This document shows, in pieces, positions 9,304 through 19,960 of a stretch of 64,000 nt of DNA. The notes below the pieces were generated by a model. The model saw only the letters and a list, made by a program, of their open reading frames with translations, did no database searches and was not told the DNA's origin. Each line of letters opens with the position of its first letter. Within the stretch, counting starts at the first letter, position 1. The stretch is from Deltaproteobacteria bacterium (GTDB lineage: Bacteria; Myxococcota_A; Polyangia; GCA-2747355; JADLHG01). The translations under genes and the position numbers were made by a program. The stretch spans positions 85,652 to 149,651 of the forward strand of contig JADLHG010000038.1 in assembly GCA_020848905.1 (NCBI GenBank). Direction: 5' to 3'.

Positions 9304-9876
9304 ATGGCCCGCACCCCCTCTACGATGGCCCCCCTCGGGATGACCGCTCCCGACTTCCGGCTCCCCGACCCGAGCGGCCGGATGGTCGCGCTCTCGGACT
9401 TCGCCGAGGCCAGGGCCCTGCTCGTGATGTTCATCTGCAACCACTGCCCGTTCGTCCGACACGTGCGTGCCGAGCTGGCACGCCTCGGCCGCGACTACTT
9501 GCCGCGCGGCGTGGCCGTCGTGGCCATCAACGCCAACGACGTCGCCTCGCACCCGGAGGACAGCCCGGCCCGCATGGCCGAGGAGGCGCGCGAAGCGGGC
9601 TACGGCTTCCCTTACCTCTTCGACGAGACGCAGGCCGTAGCGCAGGCCTACCGCGCGGCGTGCACGCCGGACTTCTTTCTCTTCGACGGTGCGCGGCGCC
9701 TCGTCTATCGCGGTCAGCTCGACGACAGTCGCCCGGGCAACGATCGTCCCGTCACGGGAGCCGACCTGCGCGCCGCCCTCGACGCCCTGCTCGACGGTCG
9801 CGCCGTAGCGTCGGAGCAGCGCGCGAGCCTCGGCTGCAACATCAAGTGGAAACCCGGCAACGAGCCGACGATGTAG
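9304..9876 (+). CDS. Thioredoxin-fold redoxin (AhpC/TSA-like), cytoplasmic
   Basis: A 190-residue redoxin. APDFRLPDPSGRMVALSDF opens the fold, FICNHCPFV carries the redox pair (Cys45, Cys48), and ACTPDFFLFD contains the cis-proline region. It ends in SLGCNIKWKPGNEP, a C-terminal signature of a well-conserved but uncharacterised thioredoxin-like family. No signal peptide is present. AGGAGG lies about 9 bases before ATG 9304, fixing the start. It is about 100 bases from the kinase upstream and is probably monocistronic. Likely a thiol peroxidase or reductase; the substrate is not predictable from sequence. Confidence 0.85.
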   Translation: MARTPSTMAPLGMTAPDFRLPDPSGRMVALSDFAEARALLVMFICNHCPFVRHVRAELARLGRDYLPRGVAVVAINANDVASHPEDSPARMAEEAREAGYGFPYLFDETQAVAQAYRAACTPDFFLFDGARRLVYRGQLDDSRPGNDRPVTGADLRAALDALLDGRAVASEQRASLGCNIKWKPGNEPTM

Positions 9877-10004
9877 TCCGCGCGGGGCGCGGCGCGACAA
9901 TCCACCGCACCTCGCACCGGTGGCCACCGTCGCGAAGCTGCGCTACAAGCTCCCGCCACGCACGCACGCACGCGATGCGTCGCTCCCGCGGACCTGAACG
10001 AGTG

Positions 10005-10424
10005 ATGGCCATGTCGATCCCCCGCTTCCCCGCCTGTCGTGCCCCGAGCCTTCGCCTCCTCCTCGCGCTGCCCGTGCTGCTCGCGGCGTGTGGAGACGCG
10101 ACCACGACCCCGACCGGCGGCTCGCTCGCGGTCGAGGCGACGATCGAGCCCGATCCCCCCAAGGTGGGGCAGAACGTCCTCCGCGTGACCGTGAAGAACG
10201 CGGCGGCCGAGCCCGTGCCGGGGGCGAACGTCAAGGTGGACCCGCAGATGCCGGCCCACGGGCACGGGTCGACCGAGACCCCCACCGTCACCGAGGAGGG
10301 GAGCGGCCGGTACCTCGCCTCGCCGGTGACCTTCCAGATGCCCGGGCGGTGGGAGGTGCGCGTCGTGGTCACCGCGGGTGCGGGACAGACCGGCTCCACG
10401 GTGCTGTCGCGCGACGTGAAGTGA
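10005..10424 (+). CDS. YtkA-like domain lipoprotein
   Basis: A 139-residue lipoprotein (lipobox LLAAC, Cys29) followed by a single immunoglobulin-like domain. The domain matches the YtkA-like pattern: VEATIEPDPPKVGQN, a central DPQMPAHGHG, and FQMPGRWEVRVVV near the end. YtkA-like domains often occur in copper- or envelope-related proteins; the Met/His-rich MPAHGHGS is compatible with metal contact, but that is inference. The stop overlaps the start of the next gene as TGATG, so the two are translationally coupled. The ATG at 10011 is an equally possible start. Confidence 0.75.
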   Translation: MAMSIPRFPACRAPSLRLLLALPVLLAACGDATTTPTGGSLAVEATIEPDPPKVGQNVLRVTVKNAAAEPVPGANVKVDPQMPAHGHGSTETPTVTEEGSGRYLASPVTFQMPGRWEVRVVVTAGAGQTGSTVLSRDVK

Positions 10425-11362
10425 TGCCCGTCGTCGGGCGCCGCGTCGCTCCCGTCACGGCGCTGCTCGCCGGGCTCGCGCTTCTCGCCCTGCCGCGCGT
10501 CGCGGAGGGCGCCGCCTGTTGCCTCTCGGCCACGGCCTTCGGCACGGGGCGACTCCTCCCGTGGGAGCGCTTCGCCCTCGGCGTGCGCACCGCGCTGATC
10601 AGCACGCTCGGCCAGTGGGACGCCGACCATCGCTGGCAAGGGCGCGGGGCCTACCGGGCACACGACTGGCGCAGCGAGCTCTACGGCATGGTCGCGCTCC
10701 CCTGGCGCCTCGAGCTCCAGGCGCGCCTGCCCTGGCTCGTCACCTACCGCAGCACGGCGGAGCTGTCCGAGACCGGCGGCGGCCTCGGCGACGCGCAGGC
10801 GGGGCTGCGCTGGGACGCGATCCGCACGGGGAGCTACCCCTACGTTCCCGGGGTGGCGCTCCTCGTGGGCGTGCTCGTTCCCTCGGGGCGACCCTGGTAT
10901 CGCTCGGGCACCACGCTCGGCGCCGATGTGACGGGGCGCGGGGCCTGGGTCCTCTCCTTCGCCACCAGCCTCGAGTGGGTTCGGGACCCGCTCTTCGGGC
11001 GCATCGACCTCGGGGTCACGGTGCCGCTCCCCTCGGAGCGCGACGGACCCACGGGCCCCACGCGCACCCGCTACGGCACGGGGCTGCAGGTGGCGGCCGC
11101 CGGCGGCTGGGAGGTGGCGCGCAACACCGTGCTGAGCCTCATCGCGCACACGAGCTGGGAGTCGAGCGTGCTCTATCAGGGAGCGCTGCAGCCCGACTCC
11201 GGCACGCTCGAGACCGGCCTCGGCGTCGCGGCGTCGTATCGCGTGCACCCGCACTTCACGCTGCACGCCGCCTTCGACACGGGGCTCTTTTTTCGCGGTC
11301 TCGGACGGAACCTGCCGGGACGGATGAGCGGCACGCTGGGCCTGCGCTACGGGTACTTCTGA
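10424..11362 (+). CDS. Exported outer-membrane beta-barrel-like protein coupled to YtkA-like lipoprotein
   Basis: A 312-residue protein with an N-terminal signal peptide (VTALLAGLALLALPRVAEG). A two-cysteine motif (CCLS) lies right after the predicted cleavage site. The remainder is a series of amphipathic strands with aromatic girdles (WRLELQARLPWLVTYRS, VLSFATSLEWVRDPLFGRIDLG, GTLGLRYGYF) and ends in Phe, a hallmark of outer-membrane barrels. The ATG shares its A with the stop of the YtkA-like gene. The pairing suggests a lipoprotein plus barrel export or metal-handling unit, a hypothesis from context only. It ends 6 bases before the convergent kinase gene. Confidence 0.7.
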   Translation: MPVVGRRVAPVTALLAGLALLALPRVAEGAACCLSATAFGTGRLLPWERFALGVRTALISTLGQWDADHRWQGRGAYRAHDWRSELYGMVALPWRLELQARLPWLVTYRSTAELSETGGGLGDAQAGLRWDAIRTGSYPYVPGVALLVGVLVPSGRPWYRSGTTLGADVTGRGAWVLSFATSLEWVRDPLFGRIDLGVTVPLPSERDGPTGPTRTRYGTGLQVAAAGGWEVARNTVLSLIAHTSWESSVLYQGALQPDSGTLETGLGVAASYRVHPHFTLHAAFDTGLFFRGLGRNLPGRMSGTLGLRYGYF

Positions 11363-11368
11363 GGCCGT

Positions 11369-13462
<2,094 letters not shown>

Positions 13463-13543
13463 TGGCGGCGCTAGCTTAGCATGGTAGGCGGCTCTGCTCG
13501 AAGGACGCACACGCGCCTCCGGGGCTGGACCGGATAGCTGGGG

Positions 13544-14908
13544 TCAGCCGTCCCCATCCTCGGGGAGCTCCTCCTCCGGCTCGTCGACCAGGATCCACTG
13601 CCGCCCGACGGCGTTGCGCCGCAGGAACCCGTAGCCGATGAAGTTCACGAGAAACGCACGCACCGAGACGCCCGGCTCGCCGAGGCGCAGCGCGAAGAGC
13701 CCCGTGATCGCGCGCAGCACGCTCGAGGAGACGAAGAGCGTGACGAACGTGGCCCGTCGGTGCACACCGAGGAGCCGCGTGACGAGTCCCCCGAGGAGGC
13801 CGGCCGCGAAGGTGGAGACCCCCGTGCCGAGGTTCAGCACGGCCAGCCCGCGCCCGCGGTCCGCCGCCGAGAGGACGGCGATGGGCTGAATGAAGGCCGC
13901 CTGGTTGAAGCCGGTCCACAGCACTCCCGAGTAGCAGGCCTCGATCCAGACCGGCCAGATACGCCCCTCCTTGGTCGAGGCCCAGATGAAGGGGGTCAGG
14001 CTGATGCCGAGGGCGCAGGCGAGCAGCACGCGCTGGCTCCCGACGCGGTCGATGACGCGGCTCCAGGGGCCGTTCACGAGCAGCCGCACCACGAGCACGA
14101 TGCTCGTGTGAATGCTGGTCAGAAAGAAGGTCATCTTGAGCTGCGAGAGCATGTAGAGGTTCCAGAAGGGCGACGGCACGCCGACGGCGAAGCTCCAGGC
14201 CACGAGGAAGGCGAAGACGCGGCGGTAGCGCTTGCGGCGCAGCAGGCGGCGCGCGGCGGCCACCAGGCCTTCGGCGGGACCGGGATGCGGGGCAGCGTCG
14301 GGGAAACGCCGCAGGACGAGCGCCACGCTCACCCCCGCCAGGATCGCCACGCCCCCCATCACCGCCAGCGCCAGGCGCTCGCGCCCGACGCGCTTGAAGT
14401 GGTCGAGGAAGAGCGCGCCCCCCTGGACCGACAGGAGCGTGGAGAGGCCCACGGCCCACGAGCGCCGCGCGAAGAGGCGCGCCCGGGCGTGCGGCGGGAT
14501 GATCTCCGCCATCCAGGAGGTCCAGCCGTTGACCCCCATCATCACCACCATGGCCATGAGAAAGAGCGCGGCCATGGTCGCGACGAGGGGCCCCGCGCCA
14601 CGCTGACCGAAGGTGGCGAAGACGACGGGCACGGCCCACAGCACGCGCGCCGCGGAGATCGCCGGCACCACGTAGCCTCTCCGCGAGCCGAGGCGCTGCT
14701 CCACCGGATGTGCGAGGAGTGCCCCGAGCTGCGCCACGAAGGGGAGCACGACGAGCAGGGCCAGGGTCATGGGACCGGCCCCGAGGTTGAGCGCGAGCCC
14801 GGTGAGGAACACACCGCCGCTCAGGGAGACGAAGATCTCCCCGAGAAAGCCCTCGGCCATGAGCAGGCGTGCGGCGCGGGTTTCAGAGAGCCGGGATGAA
14901 GGAGACAT
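13544..14908 (-). CDS. Major facilitator superfamily transporter
   Basis: A 454-residue inner-membrane protein with about 11-12 hydrophobic helices in two halves. The central cytoplasmic loop is basic (AARRLLRRKRYRRVF), as is usual between MFS helices 6 and 7. The SRRGYVVPAISAARVLW and PHARARLFARRSWAVG loops resemble MFS loops 2-3 and 4-5. The C-terminus is acidic (EPEEELPEDGDG). Substrate is not predictable. ATG 14908 (MSPSSRLSETRAARLLMAEG) is preferred because the upstream extension to 15031 is Arg/Ala-rich and unlike a transporter N-terminus. It diverges from the Cys-repeat gene and lies behind kinase 1 with 81 bases between. Confidence 0.8.
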   Translation of the reverse strand: MSPSSRLSETRAARLLMAEGFLGEIFVSLSGGVFLTGLALNLGAGPMTLALLVVLPFVAQLGALLAHPVEQRLGSRRGYVVPAISAARVLWAVPVVFATFGQRGAGPLVATMAALFLMAMVVMMGVNGWTSWMAEIIPPHARARLFARRSWAVGLSTLLSVQGGALFLDHFKRVGRERLALAVMGGVAILAGVSVALVLRRFPDAAPHPGPAEGLVAAARRLLRRKRYRRVFAFLVAWSFAVGVPSPFWNLYMLSQLKMTFFLTSIHTSIVLVVRLLVNGPWSRVIDRVGSQRVLLACALGISLTPFIWASTKEGRIWPVWIEACYSGVLWTGFNQAAFIQPIAVLSAADRGRGLAVLNLGTGVSTFAAGLLGGLVTRLLGVHRRATFVTLFVSSSVLRAITGLFALRLGEPGVSVRAFLVNFIGYGFLRRNAVGRQWILVDEPEEELPEDGDG

Positions 14909-15151
14909 GCGGTGTCGCTCGGGCCCCGCGTGGCGGGCGCGGGCTGCAGCCAAGGACGCGAGCCTACTCCGCGGCGACGACCCGAGCAACGCGCGGGAGG
15001 CCGGAGGTCCGGCCAATGTCGCGACACCCAAGGCGAAAAAACGCGCGTCGGTTGAACGCTGGCCAACGGCGCGGCAACCGATAGGCCGGTTCTCCTACAG
15101 CGCGCCAGCCGCACCGGGCGTCGTCACCCTCCATCGGGCGGAGCAAACCCC
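14909..15151. promoter_or_regulatory. Divergent intergenic region, MFS / Cys-repeat lipoprotein
   Basis: About 240 bases with outward genes on both sides. It should carry both promoters. There is a somewhat A-rich patch near 15030-15045; no clear operator seen. Confidence 0.3.
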
Positions 15152-17395
15152 ATGTCGCCGCATCCTGCAGGACGGTCTTTCCAACCTCGCGCCGCCCGCA
15201 CCATCGCGATCCTCGGGCTGGCCCTGTGCCTCGACGCAGGCTGCGCCGCCGAGGGCGAGCTCACCGACGACGGCTCCGCCGCCAGCGCCACGGACGCGGC
15301 GCCTCCGGGTGACGGTGCGCCCGACGGACAACACGCGCGCGACGGCGGGGCCTCGAGCGACGGCGGGGCCTCGACCGACGACGCGGCCCCCTTCGCCGAC
15401 GGCGCCATCCGATCGGATCTCTATGTCCGCGCGGACGGCAAGCCGGCCCGGGACCAGGCCGTCCTTCGCTGCGATGCCGGGGGCCTCGTGTGCGCCGGTC
15501 GCTGCGCCAATCCGCAGCTCGACCCCGCGAACTGCGGCGGCTGCGGCACGGTCTGCGGCGCCGGGACAAAGTGCGTCGGCGGCAAGTGCCAGTGCCCGAC
15601 CGGATGGCAGCCCTGCGGGGGCCAGTGCACCGACGTGCTCACCTCGTCCACCGACTGCGGCACGTGCGGCACGAAGTGCGGCGCGGGGCAGGTGTGCACC
15701 GCGGGAAAGTGCGGCTGTCCGACGGGTACGAGCACCTGTCCCGCGGGCGCCGGCCAGCCCGATCGCTGCATGGATCTGAAGAAGGACCGCTACAACTGCG
15801 GGGCCTGCGGCAAGAAGTGCGACGCCTGGCAGATCTGCAACAACGGCACCTGCGAGGGCTGCTCGGGGCCCACGACCATGTGCTACTCGTACTCCGATAG
15901 CTGCGTGAATCTCTCGACGAGCGGCAGCGCGTGCGGGACGTGCGGCACGACCTGCGGCACCGGCGTCTGCGTGAACGGCGCCTGCACCTGCCCCGCGGGC
16001 ACCGCGGTCTGCAGCGGCGGCCAGTGCGTGGACCTGTCGAACAACCCCTCCCACTGCGGCGCCTGCGGCTTCACCTGCAACAGCGGAGAGGTCTGCGTGG
16101 GCGGGAAGTGCACGACGGCACAATGTCCCGCCGGCGGCACGAAGTGCCAGTACGGGTGCACCGACCTCCAGCTCTCGCCGGGCAACTGCGGCGCGTGCGG
16201 CCACGCCTGCAAGCCCGGCGACGTGTGCGTCAAGGGCCAGTGCCAGGCGAGCTGCCCGGGCAGCCTCTGCAGCGGCATCTGCGTCGACCTCGACACCGAT
16301 CTCTACAACTGCGGCCGCTGCGGCGAGCGCTGCGACTACCGCCTGAGCGGTGGCGTCTGCACGGCCGGCAAGTGCGGGTGCGCGCCGGGGAAGCTCGCCT
16401 GTCGCGACCCGCAGCTCTACGCCGAAGCGTGCGTCGACCCGACGACGGACAATCGCAACTGCGGGGCCTGCGGCGTGGCCTGCGGGCCCGGCTCGCACTG
16501 CCAGGGCGGAAAGTGCGTCTGCGACCCCGGCACCGCGTGCGCCGGCAACTGCGAGGGCAAGTGCAAGCCGGGCGAGGTCTGCTCGGCGAGCACCTGCCTC
16601 ACCGCCTGTCCGAGCGGCGCGACCCAATGCGGAGCCGTTTGTACGAGCCTGCTCTCCGACCCCAGCCACTGCGGGACCTGCGACACCCGCTGCGTCGGAG
16701 GTCAGATCTGCACCGCCGGGAAGTGCGCGTGTCCGGCGGGGCAGCAGACGTGCCAGGGGCGCTGCGCGGACCTGACCCTGGACAAGGACAACTGCGGGGC
16801 CTGCGGCAAGGGCTGCGGTCTCGGCCGGTGCGTGGCGGGCGCGTGCGTCTGCACCTACGGGCAGATCCTGTGCAACGGGAAATGCCTCTCCGCAGCCGAC
16901 AACGAAAACTGCGGCGCCTGCGGCACGAAGTGCCCGGCCGGCACGCGCTGCGCGGGCAGCGGCATCTCCGGCACCGCTACCTGCCTGCCCACCGGCTGCA
17001 GCGGCTCGCAGACCAAGTGCTCCTCGGGGATGCCCAGCCCGGGAGCGCCCCCGCCCCCGCCGACCTGCGTCGATCTGCAGACGAGCGTCGCGAACTGCGG
17101 CGCCTGCGGGATGGACTGCAAGAAGATGGGCCCCTGCGGAGGCTTCTTTGGCGGCGACTGCTTCTGCATCGGCGGACAGTGCCAGGGCAGCTGCCCGGCC
17201 GGGCGCACGACCTGCACGGATCCCCTGACCATGACCAAGGTGTGTACCGACGCCCAGGCCGACCCGCAGAACTGCGGCACCTGCGGTACCAAGTGCGGCG
17301 CCGGCCTCGCCTGCTACAAGGGGCAGTGTCAGGCCTGTCCGAGCGGCGTCACCTCCTGCGCGGGCACCTGCGTCGATCTCCTGACCGCCGGCTAG
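15152..17395 (+). CDS. Cysteine-rich repeat lipoprotein, 13 repeats, terminated by an in-frame TAG
   Basis: A 747-residue exported lipoprotein (lipobox LDAGC, Cys31). After an Ala/Asp/Gly linker it consists of repeats of about 50 residues, each with a NCGxCGxxC core followed by GxxCxxGxCxCPxG. I count 13 cores before the stop: NCGGCGTVC, DCGTCGTKC, NCGACGKKC, ACGTCGTTC, HCGACGFTC, NCGACGHAC, NCGRCGERC, NCGACGVAC, HCGTCDTRC, NCGACGKGC, NCGACGTKC, NCGACGMDC and NCGTCGTKC. Such Cys-rich repeat surface proteins are common in Myxococcota and have no assigned biochemical role; each repeat is probably disulfide-knotted. The reading frame ends at TAG 17393-17395 in the middle of a repeat (CVDLLTAG, stop, HCGACG) and continues with four more repeats. 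The gene therefore looks truncated by a single nonsense change, a sequencing error, or stop readthrough. Confidence 0.85.
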   Translation: MSPHPAGRSFQPRAARTIAILGLALCLDAGCAAEGELTDDGSAASATDAAPPGDGAPDGQHARDGGASSDGGASTDDAAPFADGAIRSDLYVRADGKPARDQAVLRCDAGGLVCAGRCANPQLDPANCGGCGTVCGAGTKCVGGKCQCPTGWQPCGGQCTDVLTSSTDCGTCGTKCGAGQVCTAGKCGCPTGTSTCPAGAGQPDRCMDLKKDRYNCGACGKKCDAWQICNNGTCEGCSGPTTMCYSYSDSCVNLSTSGSACGTCGTTCGTGVCVNGACTCPAGTAVCSGGQCVDLSNNPSHCGACGFTCNSGEVCVGGKCTTAQCPAGGTKCQYGCTDLQLSPGNCGACGHACKPGDVCVKGQCQASCPGSLCSGICVDLDTDLYNCGRCGERCDYRLSGGVCTAGKCGCAPGKLACRDPQLYAEACVDPTTDNRNCGACGVACGPGSHCQGGKCVCDPGTACAGNCEGKCKPGEVCSASTCLTACPSGATQCGAVCTSLLSDPSHCGTCDTRCVGGQICTAGKCACPAGQQTCQGRCADLTLDKDNCGACGKGCGLGRCVAGACVCTYGQILCNGKCLSAADNENCGACGTKCPAGTRCAGSGISGTATCLPTGCSGSQTKCSSGMPSPGAPPPPPTCVDLQTSVANCGACGMDCKKMGPCGGFFGGDCFCIGGQCQGSCPAGRTTCTDPLTMTKVCTDAQADPQNCGTCGTKCGAGLACYKGQCQACPSGVTSCAGTCVDLLTAG

Positions 17396-17848
17396 CACTG
17401 CGGCGCCTGCGGACAAGCCTGCGTGTCGGGCGCGACCTGTCAGGCCGGACGGTGCGTCTGTCCGACGGGGCAGGCCTGGGGGTGCGGAGCCCTCGGCGCG
17501 CCGAAGTGTGCCGACTTCTTCGGGCCGACGGATTGCGGGCTCTGCTACAACACCTGCGGGCCCGGAACGACGTGCCTCGGGGGTACCTGCCAGTGCACCG
17601 CGCCGAGCCGACTCTGCCGCGGCTCGTGTGTCAACCCGCAGAAGGACCCCGCCAACTGTGGGAGCTGCGATAGCCCCTGCGGCAAGGGCCAGGTCTGTTC
17701 CAAGGGAGCCTGCAGCGCCACCTGCGCCTCGGGGCTGAGCGTCTGCGGCGCCAGCTGCGTCGACTTCCTCACCGACGCCGAGCACTGCGGAGGCTGCTAC
17801 CGGAAGTGCGCGGCCCGCTCCAAGTGCGTGGCCGGGACGTGCAGCTAG
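17396..17848 (+). pseudogene. In-frame continuation of the Cys-repeat gene beyond the TAG (four more repeats)
   Basis: The same reading frame stays open from 17396 to the stop at 17846-17848. It carries HCGACGQAC, DCGLCYNTC, NCGSCDSPC and HCGGCYRKC cores. Only a GTG at 17423, inside a repeat and without a ribosome site, could start it independently, and no signal peptide would result. Without the TAG the full product would be about 898 residues with 17 repeats. The neighbouring repeats have Glu or Gln-like residues at this place (DAEHCGGC), so GAG or CAG changed to TAG is a simple explanation. Confidence 0.75.
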
Positions 17849-17882
17849 CTCCGAGCGCAGCGGGGGCGCAGGGGTCGCGCGG

Positions 17883-19868
17883 TCAATCCCGCCAGCAGCG
17901 CACGCTCGAACACATCAGGGTCGCGATCGGCTGCCCCTGGTGGTCGAAGTATTGATTGCTCCGCACGCGCCCCAGGCCATCCCGCACCAGGCGCACCGCG
18001 TGCCACGCCCCGCGCGGGCAATCCCGGCCCGTATAGCACCCCGTGTACTTGGCCGGATTGCCCTGTCCGTCGAGGAGCAGCACCGCGAAGAGGCGGTGTC
18101 GCTCGTCGTAGATGCGCCGCTGGATCGCCGAGCCGAACACCTCCTTGCGCTTGCCGTCACCGTCGAAGTTCTCCGTCTCGATCAGGTGATCGTAGGCGTC
18201 GTAGCGGTAGCGCCGCACGGCCGTGCCGAAGTTCGTGCCGGGCGCCCCCTTGGTGTCCAGAAAGCGCTCCTCCTTCAGCCTCCCGGCGTCGTCGAAGACC
18301 TGGAGCTCCGCGTGGTGCCCGGTGCGCGCGCAGTCGGTCGGCGCGCCGTCGTCCCCGTGGCACGCAATGCGAACGCGGTTTCCAAAATCATCGTACTGAT
18401 ACCGGACCTCGTAGACCTCGTGGACCTCGTGCTTGCCCGGCAGGCCGAAGGCCGTCAGATGGCGCACCGCGATGATTCGCCCCTTGGCGTCTCGCGTGAA
18501 GAGCTCGTGCGCTGCCTGATGCCGGCCGCAGGCGATCGGCTGGTCGAGGAGGTTCAGGCACGACCGCCGGAGCTGCTGGCAGGCCTCGTTCAGCTGATAG
18601 CGCGTGGCGTGGACGCGCGCCGAGTCGGTCACCGGCTCGCGGTGGGGTCCCAGGTTGCGCTGCACCGCCGTGCAGCCCGCGGCGTCCACCTCGTAGGCCT
18701 CGGTGGTGATCCCGTACCGGTTCGCGCCGATGTCGCCGGTCAGCGAGAGGCAGGTCTCCTCGAGCGTCTCGCCCCGGGTCCCGTACCGGTAGCGCTTGCC
18801 GGCGCACCCGTCCTCGGTGTTCACCACCGGCTCGCCGTGCAGCCCGAGAAAGAGCTCGGTCACCGTCCGCCCCTGCGCGTCGCGCTCGCTCTTCACCCGG
18901 TGCACGCTGTTCGCGTCGAGCACGGCCTCACCCGTCTTGCCGAAGCGCTCCTCGTCGAGGACAAAGCCCTGGGCATTGCGTTTGAAACGGGTGAGCGCCA
19001 CTCCCCGGAGGTCGTGCATCGCCTGCCCCGACCACTGCAGACACCCCACCTCCTCGGCCAGCCCGCGCGCGTCCAGCTTCAGCACGAGCGCCCCGCATCC
19101 GGAGAGCCCGTTCTCTCCGCTCAGCTTCCGCGTGCTGTAGCGCAGCCCCGACGGCTCGAAGGTCCGCGTCCAGTTCAGCGTTCCGTACGCGTCCACCTCG
19201 GAGAGGCGCCAGAGCTTGCCCGTGTCGCGCCACTCGAAGACGTAGCTCGCGAGCGCCCTGCCTCCGGGCCAGACCTTCTCGGCGAGGAGGAGCTGCGCCC
19301 CTTTGCGGTAGAGGCGCCAGTGTCGCGCGTTCGCGGGGCGCACGGTGCCCCGGCTGCAAACGAAGGTGGCGTGGTCCAGATCGCAATGGGCGTGCACCGA
19401 CGCGCGGAGGCCCTTCTTGCTCGGCAGCGCCACCGACGTGGGCCGGGGTCCGCGGTCCGGCTCCTCCGCGAGAAAGAGCTGCTCCGTCCCCGCCGCTCGC
19501 GGCGTCGGGTAGTCCGGGTGCGGCCCCTTCTCGGGCAGGACCGGCCGCCGCGGGATCGGCGGAGGCAGCGCGCGGACCGGCGTGGGTCGCGCACGGATCC
19601 GGCGCCGGGTCTCGTCGAGCTGGCGCTGGAGCTCGGCCACGCGGCGCTTGCGCACCCGCTCTTTCTCCTTCGAGCGACACATGCCGACGAAGATCAGCGT
19701 CAGGATGATCGCGCCGAGGATCAGCGGACCGCACCCCGAGCCCTTGCCCTTGGTCTTGGCCTCAGCCGCCGGCGTCGACGACACGTCGTTCTTCTCCCAT
19801 GTCTCGCGCTCCCAGACCTTCTTCCTGCGACGGCGCTTGCTCACCGCGGACCTCGTCGACCGGCGCAT
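17883..19868 (-). CDS. Single-pass membrane protein with YD/RHS-like wrap repeats
   Basis: A 661-residue protein with a very basic N-terminus (SKRRRRKKVWERETWEKND), one membrane helix (about residues 46-62, CGPLILGAIILTLIFVGMC) and a basic coiled segment (KEKERVRKRRVAELQRQLDET). The large C-terminal part resembles YD/RHS wrap repeats: KRYRYGTRGETLEE, VRYQYDDFGNRVRI, RRYRYDAYDHLIE and RRIYDERHRLFAV, each a strand pair ending in a turn. Cys residues scattered in the outer part would suit an extracytoplasmic location. No catalytic domain, toxin tip or immunity-like neighbour is visible, so this is probably a structural or binding protein rather than an Rhs toxin. It is transcribed toward the Cys-repeat gene (convergent). 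Confidence 0.6.
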   Translation of the reverse strand: MRRSTRSAVSKRRRRKKVWERETWEKNDVSSTPAAEAKTKGKGSGCGPLILGAIILTLIFVGMCRSKEKERVRKRRVAELQRQLDETRRRIRARPTPVRALPPPIPRRPVLPEKGPHPDYPTPRAAGTEQLFLAEEPDRGPRPTSVALPSKKGLRASVHAHCDLDHATFVCSRGTVRPANARHWRLYRKGAQLLLAEKVWPGGRALASYVFEWRDTGKLWRLSEVDAYGTLNWTRTFEPSGLRYSTRKLSGENGLSGCGALVLKLDARGLAEEVGCLQWSGQAMHDLRGVALTRFKRNAQGFVLDEERFGKTGEAVLDANSVHRVKSERDAQGRTVTELFLGLHGEPVVNTEDGCAGKRYRYGTRGETLEETCLSLTGDIGANRYGITTEAYEVDAAGCTAVQRNLGPHREPVTDSARVHATRYQLNEACQQLRRSCLNLLDQPIACGRHQAAHELFTRDAKGRIIAVRHLTAFGLPGKHEVHEVYEVRYQYDDFGNRVRIACHGDDGAPTDCARTGHHAELQVFDDAGRLKEERFLDTKGAPGTNFGTAVRRYRYDAYDHLIETENFDGDGKRKEVFGSAIQRRIYDERHRLFAVLLLDGQGNPAKYTGCYTGRDCPRGAWHAVRLVRDGLGRVRSNQYFDHQGQPIATLMCSSVRCWRD

Positions 19869-19960
19869 TATACAAGACGCCGTGTCGCTTGCCCTCCCTC
19901 GTGCCGGTCGCTAGGCTCCCCTCGCAGCCGCGACCCGACTCCCAGCCCGGAGTTCCCCTC

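Noticed and set aside
15095..17785. Open frame of about 900 codons opposite the Cys-repeat gene
   Set aside because: Ala/Gly-rich translation is the mirror of the repeats; the plus frame with lipobox and Cys periodicity is far better.
17883..19868. Rhs toxin with immunity gene
   Set aside because: No C-terminal toxin domain, PAAR-like cue or small immunity gene is adjacent.
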